Below, one piece after another: positions 43,240-52,743 of a stretch of DNA of 64,000 nt (the stretch's first letter is position 1; each line of letters opens with the position of its first letter). The DNA is from an uncultured Bacilli bacterium (GTDB lineage: Bacteria > Bacillota_I > Bacilli_A > RF39 > UBA660): contig CAKOSN010000004.1 in NCBI GenBank assembly GCA_934102255.1, forward strand, positions 31,846-95,845, given 5' to 3'. The position numbers and the translations under genes were made by a program. The notes beneath the pieces were generated by a model, which ran no database searches, was not told where the DNA came from, and saw only the letters and a program-made list of their open reading frames with translations.

Positions 43240-44145
43240 ATGATTAAAACTTTATCATTAGGTCAAGCAAATTATGATATATATGTAAGTGTAGATGATT
43301 ACCCTAAAGAAGGGACTAAGCAAAGATTTATTAATAAGATTGGCTGTGGCGGTGGTACAGCTTGCAACGTAGCTTATATGTTAGCTAAGTGGGGTGTTTC
43401 ATCAACTTTTGCAGGTGTTGTTGGAAATGACGTCTATGGCAATAGAGTTCGTAAAGAATTAGAAAGTGCTGGCGTTGATACCAGATATATAGAAACTTCT
43501 TATGAAAAAGATACGGTCTTATCTTTTGTGCTAGTAGATAATAAAAACAAAGTACCAACCTCTTTTGATGTTGCTGATGAGTTCGTTAAACTAAAAAAGT
43601 TCGATTTTGATTTTCAACCAGATTTAGTTATTTTAGACGGCAATGATACTTATGCTTCTAAATCAACAATCGAACGCTTTCCAAAAGCTGTTACCGTATT
43701 AAGAGCTACTAGATTTAATCAAGATATTGCTAATTTAGCTATCAAAGTAAATTATTTAATTTGCTCATTAGACTTTGTTAGTGGTCATTTAAAGATGCCA
43801 GTTGACGGTAATAATGTTCAAAGTTTAGTTAATGCTTATACTGAGTTACGTAACCGTTACGAACACCAAAATATCATTATCACTTTAGGAGCTAATGGTG
43901 CTATGTATATGGTAGATGACCAAATAAAAATTTCTCCAACTTTAAAAATGGATATTGTTGATACATCTGGTTGCGGTGATATATTTACAGGTGCTTTTAG
44001 TTACGGGATTGCTAGTAGCTTTACATTAGAAAAATCTATTAAATATGGTAATATTGCTGCTGGTTTGGCAACTAGAGTTGTTGGTGGTCGTCTTTCAATT
44101 CCTAAACTTGATGAGGTAAACAAAATTTATGAGAAAAATAATTGA
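43240..44145 (+). CDS. PfkB-family carbohydrate kinase
   Basis: 301 residues. N-terminal GGGTACNVAYMLAKWG and C-terminal DTSGCGDIFTGAFSYG (anion hole and catalytic Asp) are the PfkB signatures. Ribokinase-like, phosphorylating a sugar or nucleoside; the substrate is not clear. The ATG at 43240 is chosen because an earlier ATG at 43228 lies inside the GGAGGAAAAT ribosome site. Overlaps the Smr gene by 17 nt. Confidence 0.9.
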   Translation: MIKTLSLGQANYDIYVSVDDYPKEGTKQRFINKIGCGGGTACNVAYMLAKWGVSSTFAGVVGNDVYGNRVRKELESAGVDTRYIETSYEKDTVLSFVLVDNKNKVPTSFDVADEFVKLKKFDFDFQPDLVILDGNDTYASKSTIERFPKAVTVLRATRFNQDIANLAIKVNYLICSLDFVSGHLKMPVDGNNVQSLVNAYTELRNRYEHQNIIITLGANGAMYMVDDQIKISPTLKMDIVDTSGCGDIFTGAFSYGIASSFTLEKSIKYGNIAAGLATRVVGGRLSIPKLDEVNKIYEKNN

Positions 44146-44404
44146 CCCTTTTACTGATTATCTTCCCCATTTGGACTTGCATGGTGAAACAACTGCTACT
44201 ACAGTTTATTTAGTTGAATCTTTTATAAGAGATAATCTTAAATTAAAAAATAGTAAAATTGTTATCATTCATGGTAAGGGCAGTGGTGCTTTAAGAAGTA
44301 AAACACATGAAATACTAAAAAGAAATAAAAGGGTTAATAAATATTATATTGACGGTTTAAATGACGGACAAACTATCGTCGAATTAAACATAAATGCAAA
44401 GTAA
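44129..44404 (+). CDS. Smr-domain protein
   Basis: 91 residues, a stand-alone Smr domain: HLDLHGETT, VIIHGKGSGALRSKTHEIL. Related to the MutS2 C-terminal endonuclease domain, acting on DNA or RNA. Translationally coupled to the PfkB kinase; no functional link is evident. Confidence 0.88.
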   Translation: MRKIIDPFTDYLPHLDLHGETTATTVYLVESFIRDNLKLKNSKIVIIHGKGSGALRSKTHEILKRNKRVNKYYIDGLNDGQTIVELNINAK

Positions 44405-44428
44405 GTAGAACTTTTACTTACTTTTTTT
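44398..44428 (+). terminator. Rho-independent terminator
   Basis: AAAGTAAGT (44398-44406) with ACTTACTTT (44416-44424), then T residues; overlaps the Smr stop. Confidence 0.85.
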
Positions 44429-44589
44429 GGAAAATACTTGCAAATATTCTCAAAATAGTCTATAAATATTAGTGAAAAAAGTCATTTGAATTTATTATTT
44501 CTTAATAAAAAAATAAATAATTAAATAGTAAAATTTAGATAGACAAAAAGAGTTTATTAATGTAAAATTTAAGTTGTGAGGCATGAGGT

Positions 44590-45333
44590 ATGGAAAACGA
44601 AGAAAAATTAATGGGTTCAAGAATAAAGAAATTAAGAAAAGACTCAGGAATGAGTCAAGAAGAACTAGCAGGTAAACTAGGTATTTCCCGAAGTTACTTT
44701 TCTAAAATAGAAAATGACCAAAGAGGATTATCTATTGATATTATGCAAAAAATCTGTCGGATTTTTAATATTTCAATGGATGAATTCTTTAATAATGAAG
44801 AAGAAAAAGATACTTATTTAGAAACTGAAACTAAGAAGTTTCATAAAAAGATAGATAGATTTTACTTTCTAACAGTAACTATGTTTACCTTAACAGTTTT
44901 ATTTGTTTTATTAAGTATTTATTTCTTTAATAATTTTAATAAAATTAGAGTATATATATTAAACGGAGAAAGTGATTCATTTACTTATACTAATGGAGTA
45001 TTTGTTGAATCTCGTCAAAAATTCATTTTAAAAATTGGTACTTTTGATATTAAAAATGAAAGTATTAATGAAGATGATATTGTAAATGTTGAATTTAAAA
45101 TAGATGATGAGTTGATAAAAGGTCAAAATAGTTTCTTTACTGGTATTAATGTTGAAGATTATAGTTTTGATGATTTATTTACTAAAAAAGGGTATAAGAA
45201 CAGTAAGTTTAGTGTTGATATAACTTATAAATTAGATGATAAAGAATACACAGAAACTATGCTAATAAATAAAGATTTGGCTATCAGTAATAACAAGTTA
45301 ATATATCCTAAAGGAGAAACTAAAGAAAAGTAA
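44590..45333 (+). CDS. XRE regulator with one membrane segment
   Basis: 247 residues: helix-turn-helix at about 10-65 (MSQEELAGKLGISRSYFSKI), transmembrane segment near 98-118 (FLTVTMFTLTVLFVLLSIYF), and an outer beta-rich domain. Same plan as the 19529 gene. ATGAGGT upstream is a weak ribosome site. Confidence 0.8.
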   Translation: MENEEKLMGSRIKKLRKDSGMSQEELAGKLGISRSYFSKIENDQRGLSIDIMQKICRIFNISMDEFFNNEEEKDTYLETETKKFHKKIDRFYFLTVTMFTLTVLFVLLSIYFFNNFNKIRVYILNGESDSFTYTNGVFVESRQKFILKIGTFDIKNESINEDDIVNVEFKIDDELIKGQNSFFTGINVEDYSFDDLFTKKGYKNSKFSVDITYKLDDKEYTETMLINKDLAISNNKLIYPKGETKEK

Positions 45334-45360
45334 TTATATCTCTTCTAAAACGTTTTATTT

Positions 45361-45428
45361 AACCTAGTGCTATTGGCATAGCGTAGGTTGATTTTATAAG
45401 GCTATCTAAGGTAATTGGGTAGTCTTTT
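45361..45428 (+). terminator. two hairpins, the second a terminator
   Basis: AACCTA...TAGGTT with an inner CTAT/ATAG stem at 45361-45389, then AAGGCTATCT (45398-45407) with GGGTAGTCTT (45417-45426) followed by TTT. Confidence 0.55.
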
Positions 45429-45442
45429 AAAGTCTAAAAATC

Positions 45443-45471
45443 TTGACATAATGTAAACTATGCGCTATGAT
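45443..45471 (+). promoter_or_regulatory. promoter of the 45499 gene
   Basis: TTGACA (45443-45448), 17-nt spacer ending in GCGC, TATGAT (45466-45471). The spacer (ATGTAAACTATGCGC) resembles that of the 21208 promoter (ATGTAAACTTTCGTGC). Confidence 0.75.
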
Positions 45472-45498
45472 AACTCACAACAAAGAGGAGGATAATGC

Positions 45499-46287
45499 AT
45501 GGAATGGATAAGAGGTACAGAATTAGAAGATATTAGATATTTGAATAAATCCACTGATGAAGAATGGAAAATAGTGAAGAACTTTATTTTATGTGGTGAT
45601 TGCAATTCCTTAGAAGAAAAAATTATTTGCTATAAAAACATGTTAGAAAATCATAATTGGTATGAGACTAGTCTGGTAGATGCTATCTCTACAAACGATA
45701 TAATAGCGGAAGCGGTAGGTGCTTTCCTTAAGTTTATTTTCTTGCTCGCAGTATTTACTGACAAAATGCCCAAAGTTATAGCCGTTTTCTTGGTAAGCGA
45801 TATTATTCTTTATAGAGTGGTCAATAAAATAATTAGTATTAAAAAGCATAAAGAGGCAAAAACTATTTTATCTGAACTTGAAAATCAATTAAAAGAACAA
45901 GTAAAAGATATTTATCAAAGAGATGATGAAATCATCAGAGAAATTTCTAGTACTTTAGATACAATCGCCCAAGTAAAATATCCCGGCTACCAAAGTGATT
46001 TATATGAATTACAAAATATTGCCCATCAATATGTTAAAGATATTAAGTCTAAAAAAATATTAACCGTAGCCGAAAAAGTAGCAATATTTAAAAAAATTTT
46101 GGACCTTGATATTGAAAATAAAATAAAGTTTTATCAAAGGAGTAAAGAAATTAATTATCAGATTCAAAATATTGTTGATAGAAAATTGGATACTTTAAAT
46201 ATCGATGATAACCCCAAATATGATATAGATTTTACTAGTGATTTTAGTGATAAAGGCCAAGGGCTAACTTTAAATAGAAAGAAGTGA
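45499..46287 (+). CDS. membrane protein, tandem paralogue A
   Basis: 262 residues of unknown function. It has an N-terminal region with EEWKIVKNFILCGDCNS and CYKNMLENHNWYE, a hydrophobic region at about 70-110, a coiled-coil region, then YPGYQSDLYELQNIAHQY. The same blocks in the same order occur in the next gene. Strong promoter and AGAGGAGGA ribosome site. No known family. Confidence 0.7.
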   Translation: MEWIRGTELEDIRYLNKSTDEEWKIVKNFILCGDCNSLEEKIICYKNMLENHNWYETSLVDAISTNDIIAEAVGAFLKFIFLLAVFTDKMPKVIAVFLVSDIILYRVVNKIISIKKHKEAKTILSELENQLKEQVKDIYQRDDEIIREISSTLDTIAQVKYPGYQSDLYELQNIAHQYVKDIKSKKILTVAEKVAIFKKILDLDIENKIKFYQRSKEINYQIQNIVDRKLDTLNIDDNPKYDIDFTSDFSDKGQGLTLNRKK

Positions 46288-46293
46288 TTTAAT

Positions 46294-47160
46294 ATGGAAT
46301 TGGTAACAGAATTTGATTTACTTGGTACTCGCGCCGGAAATAATTGTACTGTTGAAGAATGGCATGTTGTTGAAAATTTTCTAATAAAAGGATATTGTTC
46401 CACCAAAGAAGAAGCCTTAATTTGTTATAATAATGTTTTAAAAAATGAATTTTGGTACAGACATAGATATAATTCCATTTTTCTTTACAGTTCAAAAACA
46501 AAGCCCACAGTTAAATTTGCTCTTACCATTGCTTGGCTTTTTTCATCATTTCCTATATCAGCAGTAATTACCGCCATAGTAGAAAAAAATAATGATGAAA
46601 AGGCTTCTAAACGTATTGAAGAAATCAAAAAAACGTTAGAGGCTGAAATAAATAAAACCAGAACCTATATTAATGTTTCTGATAGCAAAGAAGAAAATTT
46701 GTTTTTAAACTATGTTAATAATCTTATCGATTATATTATTGCTGCTAAGTACTCTGGCTATCAAAGTGATTTAGCCCAAATTAGAGAAATAACTTACACC
46801 TACGCAAAAATTAGTCCCGAAGAAACCCATGACTTAGATTTAGCATTTTTTAAACGCCAAGAGTGCTACTCTAGACTTGCTAAAATACAGTTAAATGCTT
46901 ACTTAAAAATTGAAGAAATGGTAAAAATGCAAGAGGCTAATAATGAAGAGCAAATTTCTGATAATAAGCAAAATCATTTAGAACAACAACTTAAAAATTC
47001 AATTGATAAAAAGATTGAAGAAATATTAGATACAAATTTGGATGATGAAAAGATTACCGAAGATGTTAAGGCTAATGTTGAAGAGTATAGCCAATATGAA
47101 AAGAACATACGAATCATGATAGATACGGCTGCTCAAAAAAGGCTGGTTAGAAAGTTGTAA
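46294..47160 (+). CDS. membrane protein, tandem paralogue B
   Basis: 288 residues. Blocks matching paralogue A: EEWHVVENFLIKGYCST, CYNNVLKNEFWY, a hydrophobic stretch (KFALTIAWLFSSFPISAVIT), and YSGYQSDLAQIREITYTY. The C-terminal third is a charged coiled coil. It lies 6 nt after paralogue A on one transcript. Function unknown. Confidence 0.7.
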   Translation: MELVTEFDLLGTRAGNNCTVEEWHVVENFLIKGYCSTKEEALICYNNVLKNEFWYRHRYNSIFLYSSKTKPTVKFALTIAWLFSSFPISAVITAIVEKNNDEKASKRIEEIKKTLEAEINKTRTYINVSDSKEENLFLNYVNNLIDYIIAAKYSGYQSDLAQIREITYTYAKISPEETHDLDLAFFKRQECYSRLAKIQLNAYLKIEEMVKMQEANNEEQISDNKQNHLEQQLKNSIDKKIEEILDTNLDDEKITEDVKANVEEYSQYEKNIRIMIDTAAQKRLVRKL

Positions 47161-47249
47161 AATTAAATGTTTTATAACTTTTTTTAGGTTCTTTAATTTT
47201 AAATGTATAAAACCTTAGAAAAATTTCCATAATTTGGTTAGGTGATGTT

Positions 47250-48023
47250 ATGGGAAGATATAAAGTAGATATTGCAGGTATTAAAACGAGTAGTCTAAAA
47301 ACACTAACTAATGAAGAAATGAAAGAATTATTTATTAAAATGCATGAAGGAAATACTTTATGTAAGGATGCTTTAGTCAATGGTAATTTACGCCTTGTTT
47401 TATCCATAGTCCAACGTTTTGATAAAAGTAAGTATAATGTTGATGATTTATTTCAAATTGGTTGTGTAGGCCTTATAAAAGCCGTAGATAATTTTGATAT
47501 TAACTATAATTGTCTATTTTCAACGTATGCTGTGCCACTTATTATGGGAGAAATTAGAAGATATATTAGAGATAATACTTCCTTAAGAGTTAGTAGAGGG
47601 ATTAAAGATAATGCTTATCGGATTTTAAAGTTTAAAGAAGAATATTTAAAAGAACATGATAGAGAACCTTCTTGGCAAGATATTGGCCAGGCTTTAAATC
47701 TTAGTTTATATGATATAAAAGGAGCGATGGACTCCTTAGTAGCGCCGGTAAGTATTTTTGAACCAATTTATAATGATGGGGGCGATACCATTTATTTATG
47801 TGATAAACTTGCCGATAAGAGTTTCGATAAAGATAAAGATTTATTACTTACTTTAAGAAAAGCCTTAACTAGTTTAAAACAGCGCGAACAGATAATTTTA
47901 GAAGACAGGTATGTTATGGGGAAAACGCAAGAAGAAATAGCGGCCACTTTAAATATCAGTCAAGCCCAAGTTTCGAGAATTGAAAAAAGTGCTATTAGCA
48001 CTCTTCGTCATATTATCAAATAA
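47250..48023 (+). CDS. sigG: sporulation sigma factor SigG
   Basis: 257 residues. The N-terminus with VDIAGIKTSSLKTLTNEEM closely follows the SigG-specific opening; region 2 (DLFQIGCVGLIKAVDNFD, FSTYAVPLIMGEIRRY) and region 4 (TQEEIAATLNISQAQVSRIE) are typical. SigG runs late forespore genes. In many Bacillota ylmC/ymxH follows, as here after one opposite-strand gene. Confidence 0.92.
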   Translation: MGRYKVDIAGIKTSSLKTLTNEEMKELFIKMHEGNTLCKDALVNGNLRLVLSIVQRFDKSKYNVDDLFQIGCVGLIKAVDNFDINYNCLFSTYAVPLIMGEIRRYIRDNTSLRVSRGIKDNAYRILKFKEEYLKEHDREPSWQDIGQALNLSLYDIKGAMDSLVAPVSIFEPIYNDGGDTIYLCDKLADKSFDKDKDLLLTLRKALTSLKQREQIILEDRYVMGKTQEEIAATLNISQAQVSRIEKSAISTLRHIIK

Positions 48024-48410
48024 TTATTTTATTTTTTTATTTATCTCATTTAAATTTAGATAAATTTTATAGATAACCATTAGGCCTTCAAAAACCATTC
48101 TTAAAATAACATTTCCCAAGATTAAAAGTAAAAAGAATAATAAGAAGGAAGTACCAATATAGCCAAAAGCTGTAATAGTTACATATAAACTACAAAAGAT
48201 ATAAGTAATCTTTAAAATAGGTTCCATAAAGAACTTATTAAAATGTAAGTAATCAAATAATTTCTTTAAAGGATTACTATAAGTATCTTTGTTACGTTTA
48301 TCCATAAAAACAGTATAAATAATGATAGTAGCGGCAATAGCAATTATAAATGCAACTAATTTAAAAGTATAAAAGCCACCAACACTTGTTTTATAAGCGT
48401 AATCGTACAT
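48024..48410 (-). CDS. small membrane protein (DUF4282-like, tentative)
   Basis: 128 residues with three hydrophobic segments; the last helix region NVILRMVFEGLMVIYKIYLNLNEI resembles the conserved end of DUF4282 proteins. The ATG at 48410 is chosen for its AGAAAGGACG ribosome site. Its stop abuts the sigG stop, convergent. Confidence 0.6.
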   Translation of the reverse strand: MYDYAYKTSVGGFYTFKLVAFIIAIAATIIIYTVFMDKRNKDTYSNPLKKLFDYLHFNKFFMEPILKITYIFCSLYVTITAFGYIGTSFLLFFLLLILGNVILRMVFEGLMVIYKIYLNLNEINKKIK

Positions 48411-48482
48411 ATTAATCGTCCTTTCTATAAATATTTTAACAAAAAATAGATAATTCAGCAATATAATTAATTAGGTGATATT

Positions 48483-48713
48483 ATGCATTTATCCGATTTA
48501 CAGACTAAAGATGTCGTTAATATTAATGATGGTAAAAAAATTGGACGAATAATTGATGCGGTAATAAATGATACGGGAATTATTGAATATCTAAGTATTG
48601 AAAAAAGAGGGAGTTTAAATAACTTATTTAATAAAGACAACGAAACGACGATTACTTTTAAACAAATAAAAAGAATTGGGGAAGATGTTATTTTAGTTGA
48701 TATTATGATATAA
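48483..48713 (+). CDS. ylmC: YlmC/YmxH-family sporulation protein (PRC barrel)
   Basis: 76 residues, PRC-barrel fold: LSDLQTKDVVNINDGKKIGR and IDAVINDTGIIEYLSIE, ending in DVILVDI. Members are often linked to sigG. A TAGGTGAT ribosome site is present. Role unknown beyond sporulation association. Confidence 0.85.
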   Translation: MHLSDLQTKDVVNINDGKKIGRIIDAVINDTGIIEYLSIEKRGSLNNLFNKDNETTITFKQIKRIGEDVILVDIMI

Positions 48714-48728
48714 TAAACGAGTGATGTT

Positions 48729-49169
48729 ATGAAAGCAAGTATTATAATAAGTATTTTAGTAGCCTTATTAGATCAGATAATTAAATTTTTTATAGATAAA
48801 CAAGTATTATTTAGAGAAGTAATTCCTAATTTATTTAATATTCATAAAGTCTATAATTATGGCGTAGCCTTTAGTTTCCTAGAAAATAAAAGATATTTAA
48901 TCTTATTATTTAGTATTATTTTAATATATTTTTTATTTAATTTAAGAAAAGATTTACCAAAGGCTAAAAAGTATGATATATTATTCGGAGTAATCTTAGG
49001 CGGTATTTTAGGAAACTTAATAGATAGGATATTTAGAGGTTTTGTTATTGATTATTTTGAAATCTTTTTAGGACAATATAGTTTTCCTATCTTTAATTTA
49101 GCCGATATCTGTATTACTTTAGGAATAATCATAATGATTTTAATAATGAGTTTGGGGGATAAAAAATGA
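48729..49169 (+). CDS. lspA: lipoprotein signal peptidase (signal peptidase II)
   Basis: 146 residues with four membrane helices. YNYGVAFSFLENKR, the catalytic Asp in GNLIDRIFRGFVIDYF and the second in FNLADICI are present. Removes signal peptides from prolipoproteins. Overlaps rluD by 4 nt; lspA-rluD is a conserved pair. Confidence 0.96.
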   Translation: MKASIIISILVALLDQIIKFFIDKQVLFREVIPNLFNIHKVYNYGVAFSFLENKRYLILLFSIILIYFLFNLRKDLPKAKKYDILFGVILGGILGNLIDRIFRGFVIDYFEIFLGQYSFPIFNLADICITLGIIIMILIMSLGDKK

Positions 49170-50077
49170 TTGTAGATGTAAATGATGTAAGAATAGATAA
49201 GTATCTTGCCGATAATACGGATTATTCAAGAAACTTAATTTTAAATTTAATTAAAAATGGTGAAGTTTTAGTTAATGATAAGAAAATAAAACCTAGTTAT
49301 AAAGTAAAATGTGGAGATAAAATTACGATTAATAATATTAAAACTGATACTGATGATATTACCCCTTGGGATTATCCTTTAGATATAGTGTATGAAGATG
49401 ATGATATCATTATTGTTAATAAACCCAGTGGTATGGTCGTCCATCCAGGTAATGGTAATAAAGATCATACTCTTGTTAATGCCTTAAAAAATTATACCGA
49501 TAAATTATCAGATATTAATGGAGTCGAACGTCTGGGAATAGTGCATCGTATTGATAAAGATACTTCCGGACTTATTATGGTGGCTAAGACTAATAAAGCC
49601 CATGAAATATTAGGACAGTATTTTAAAGAACATAGTATCAAAAGGGAATATATAGCCCTTTTGTGTGGAGTATTTCCTCATGATACAGCCACCATTGATG
49701 CTCCTATTGGCCGAGATGAAAAAAATCGCTTAAGAATGACCGTAACGCCCAATAACAGTAAAAGAGCCGTTACTCATTTAGAAGTTTTAAAAAGATATAA
49801 AGCCGGATTTACTTTAGTAAAAGCCAGACTAGAAACAGGAAGAACTCATCAAATAAGAGTTCATACGAAATATATTGGGTACCCAGTTTATAATGATCCT
49901 GTGTATGCAAATAAAAGTACGGGTGACTTTGGGCAATTCTTACATTCTTATAGTATGGAGTTTATTCACCCCATAACTAAAGAAAAAATGTATTTTAAAA
50001 GAGATGTTCCAAAGTATTTTCAAGACTTTTTAGATAAGTTAAATAATGAAGAAACAGGAGAACAAAATACCCTATAA
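49166..50077 (+). CDS. rluD: RluD-like pseudouridine synthase
   Basis: 303 residues: N-terminal S4 domain (about 1-65), catalytic domain with RLGIVHRIDKDTSGLIMVAK (catalytic Asp) and LETGRTHQIRVH. Modifies uridines in 23S rRNA; which positions cannot be told. GGGGG ribosome site inside lspA. Confidence 0.94.
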   Translation: MIVDVNDVRIDKYLADNTDYSRNLILNLIKNGEVLVNDKKIKPSYKVKCGDKITINNIKTDTDDITPWDYPLDIVYEDDDIIIVNKPSGMVVHPGNGNKDHTLVNALKNYTDKLSDINGVERLGIVHRIDKDTSGLIMVAKTNKAHEILGQYFKEHSIKREYIALLCGVFPHDTATIDAPIGRDEKNRLRMTVTPNNSKRAVTHLEVLKRYKAGFTLVKARLETGRTHQIRVHTKYIGYPVYNDPVYANKSTGDFGQFLHSYSMEFIHPITKEKMYFKRDVPKYFQDFLDKLNNEETGEQNTL

Positions 50078-50395
50078 TTTAAAAGTTAATAGATACAAAA
50101 AATAGATATTAAATAATAGATAAGGAATACTAAAGAAAAAGTATTTAATATTAACTTTTTTAAGTTCAATAGCAAGACAAGTATTATTTATAAAATAAAA
50201 AATACTAAATATTAAAGATAAATAATAATCATTAAAGTAATAGTAAAATAATAAAATACTAACTAAAGTAATAGAGTTACTTAAGATAAAATAAATAGTA
50301 TCATTAGTAATTCTATTATGGTAGAAAGTAGATATTAAAGAAAAGTTGAGTAAAGCAAAACTAAGAACAAATAATATAATAGTAATAGCGGTCAT
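50072..50395 (-). CDS. small membrane protein, unknown
   Basis: 107 residues, almost entirely hydrophobic with three or four membrane helices and an Asn/Tyr-rich end. The ATG at 50395 after AAAGGAGTATTT on the minus strand is chosen over a longer frame. No family recognised. Confidence 0.55.
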   Translation of the reverse strand: MTAITIILFVLSFALLNFSLISTFYHNRITNDTIYFILSNSITLVSILLFYYYFNDYYLSLIFSIFYFINNTCLAIELKKVNIKYFFFSIPYLLFNIYFLYLLTFKL

Positions 50396-50450
50396 AAATA
50401 CTCCTTTACTAATTATATGAAGTATAATAAAATAATAGAAGGTGGTTAAA

Positions 50451-51575
50451 ATGAGTTCAATTAGTATGGATAAAAAAGATGAAATTGTCATGAAGTTAGT
50501 ACATTTCTTAGTTACTAAAGAAAACTATACCCCAATAGTAGTAAATGGCGTAAGAAATGAAGTATGGTTAGAAAATGTGGAAGGACCATATAAAATAATA
50601 AGAATTAATTCAAATTATATACATAATAAAGAGCAGTTTAATTTTGATATATATAAAACTAATAATGTTGCTCGTCAAATTAAGAAAAAAACTTTATCTT
50701 GGAAGATGAATGTTTTAAATATTTTCTTAGATTTAAATGATAATGTTAAATTAGATAGTATTAATTATATTGATAATATTAAAGTAAATGATACCCAAGA
50801 TTTAGTACATAACGAAACCGTAGTTGAGGCTTTTCCTAATATTGAAAAAGATATCATTAATACGGATAATGATGTTGATTTAATAGTTAATGTTACTAAT
50901 GATATTAATAGTAAGACAGCCAAAGAAAACAGAAAATATGAAGAAGTATTTAAGCCTAAAAAAATAGTAGTTACTTATGCTTTAATGGCTATTTGTACTT
51001 TAATTTATATTTTACAAATATTCTTTCCGGGTATAACTGCCTTGGGAGCCGTTAATGGTACTTTAGTAAGAAATGGTCAAGTTTATAGATTAGTTACCGG
51101 AATGTTTATGCATGGTTCTATCTGGCATTTACTATGTAATATGTATTCCTTATATGTTATTGGCTGTGCTACCGAAAATTATTTTGGTAAGAAAAAGTTT
51201 TTAATTATTTATTTTGTAAGTGGTATTATTGGTTCAATGTTTTCTTGTATCTTTAATACCGGCTGGTCACTAGGAGCCAGTGGGGCTATATTTGGTCTTA
51301 TGGGAGCCTTGTGTTATTTTGGCTATTATTACCGCTTATATATGGGTAAAGCCTTATATAGCGAGATTATTCCGGTAATTGTTCTTAACTTAGCCTTAAG
51401 TATAATTGTATCTAATATTGATTTTTATGCTCATATTGGCGGTTTGATTGGTGGTGTCTTTATCACCATGGGCCTTGGCGTTAAAAATAAAACTGATAAA
51501 CAAAGTAGTATTAATGGTTGGATAACCTTTGGTATTCTATTTATATTTACTCTTTATATGTTGTTTTTTAGATAA
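50451..51575 (+). CDS. rhomboid-family intramembrane serine protease
   Basis: 374 residues: a 170-residue cytoplasmic N-terminal domain, then six or more membrane helices with FMHGSIWHLLCNMYSLY, catalytic Ser in GASGAIFGL and catalytic His in FYAHIGGLIGG. Cleaves membrane-embedded substrates; Bacillus GluP (YqgP) has similar overall size. The ATG at 50451 follows GAAGGTGG. Confidence 0.93.
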   Translation: MSSISMDKKDEIVMKLVHFLVTKENYTPIVVNGVRNEVWLENVEGPYKIIRINSNYIHNKEQFNFDIYKTNNVARQIKKKTLSWKMNVLNIFLDLNDNVKLDSINYIDNIKVNDTQDLVHNETVVEAFPNIEKDIINTDNDVDLIVNVTNDINSKTAKENRKYEEVFKPKKIVVTYALMAICTLIYILQIFFPGITALGAVNGTLVRNGQVYRLVTGMFMHGSIWHLLCNMYSLYVIGCATENYFGKKKFLIIYFVSGIIGSMFSCIFNTGWSLGASGAIFGLMGALCYFGYYYRLYMGKALYSEIIPVIVLNLALSIIVSNIDFYAHIGGLIGGVFITMGLGVKNKTDKQSSINGWITFGILFIFTLYMLFFR

Positions 51576-51619
51576 AAAGCTGTTGCAGAAATATAGAAAT
51601 CCTGTAGCAGCTTTTTTTT
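51574..51619 (+). terminator. terminator of the rhomboid gene
   Basis: A long stem GCTGTTGCAG with CTGTAGCAGC, flanked by A and T runs. Confidence 0.88.
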
Positions 51620-51692
51620 ATCTTAATTAAGTTTTTATTGATATATAGAAAAAAATGTATTAATATAGCAAGTATTGTGAAGGGGGATTACT

Positions 51693-52661
51693 ATGAATCC
51701 ATATCAAATATTAGGTATTCCAATAAATGCCACAGAAGAAGAAATTAAAAATGCTTATCGAAAACTTGCTAAACAAAATCACCCGGATTTACATTCGGAT
51801 ACCGAAAGAGAAAACTATAATGCTAAGATGAAGCAGATAAATGAGGCCTATAGCACAGTATTAAAAAATCATTCTAAAGAAATTGAAGATACTGATTTTT
51901 ATGGCGATAATAAAGCAACTAATTTTGATGATGACTATTTTTATTATCAAGAAAAATGGCAAAGTGAATCAGAGGACTTTGAAGAAACTTACCATTTGAA
52001 CAGTACTGAATCATATATTTTTGATATTATTATGAGCAATGCTAAGACGATTAATAGTATCTTAAGTCAGTTAAATCAATTAATAGTTAAGGAAACTAGC
52101 TACCATAATAAATTAATTGCAATAATCCGTGAATATTTACAAGAATATTATGGAAAAGTAAAAGACTATTTGAAATATTATCATAGGACTGATAGATTAA
52201 CGCCTGTAGATTATGGAAAATTGCGAAGATTTATTAGTAGTATATGGAAAGATAACAAAAGTAATGCTTTAACTTGGTTAAATGTTTTTACAAATGCCCT
52301 AGAAGAAGAAATATTTCCTGCTTTGAAATTTGCAGAAGAATATCAGGCGTTTATAAAAGAATCAGAAGACATGCGCAGTAAAATAGAGCTGGATTTTCTT
52401 GGAACCACTGATGTTTTAAAATTTTTAGAAGAAAATATAATTGTTTTTATTAGTCGTAGTCAAATGTTATATGATACTAATCCAATGTATGAAAGCTGTG
52501 ATATTAAAGATGAAAATCCAAAATATTTAGCTGGTGATTTTTATAGAAAAGGTGTAGCAGAAATAGAAGAATCAGATATGGTTGACGATTTTACTAAGGA
52601 AGAATCTGCAAAGAGTGATGATGAATCAAAGTTAAAATTAAAAAAGAAAAGCAAAAATTAA
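51693..52661 (+). CDS. J-domain protein with unknown helical domain
   Basis: 322 residues. Residues 1-60 are a J domain ([23 protein letters not shown] at about 32-34) that would recruit and stimulate DnaK. It lacks the G/F, zinc and CTD regions of DnaJ. Residues about 100-300 are a helical domain repeated in the next gene. This suggests a dedicated DnaK co-chaperone for a specific client. GAAGGGGG is the ribosome site. Confidence 0.85.
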   Translation: MNPYQILGIPINATEEEIKNAYRKLAKQNHPDLHSDTERENYNAKMKQINEAYSTVLKNHSKEIEDTDFYGDNKATNFDDDYFYYQEKWQSESEDFEETYHLNSTESYIFDIIMSNAKTINSILSQLNQLIVKETSYHNKLIAIIREYLQEYYGKVKDYLKYYHRTDRLTPVDYGKLRRFISSIWKDNKSNALTWLNVFTNALEEEIFPALKFAEEYQAFIKESEDMRSKIELDFLGTTDVLKFLEENIIVFISRSQMLYDTNPMYESCDIKDENPKYLAGDFYRKGVAEIEESDMVDDFTKEESAKSDDESKLKLKKKSKN

Positions 52662-52687
52662 AACTTGGGATTATTCTCAAAAATTTG

Positions 52688-52716
52688 TTGACACAGAGTG
52701 AAATGAGTGCTAGTAT
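52688..52716 (+). promoter_or_regulatory. promoter of the 52744 gene
   Basis: TTGACA (52688-52693), 17-nt spacer ending in GTGC, TAGTAT (52711-52716). Confidence 0.65.
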
Positions 52717-52743
52717 AGTGCTCAATTATAGGGGGAGATATTA

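Noticed and set aside
43228..43240. ATG at 43228 as start of the PfkB kinase
   Set aside because: It lies in the GGAGGA ribosome site that serves the ATG at 43240.
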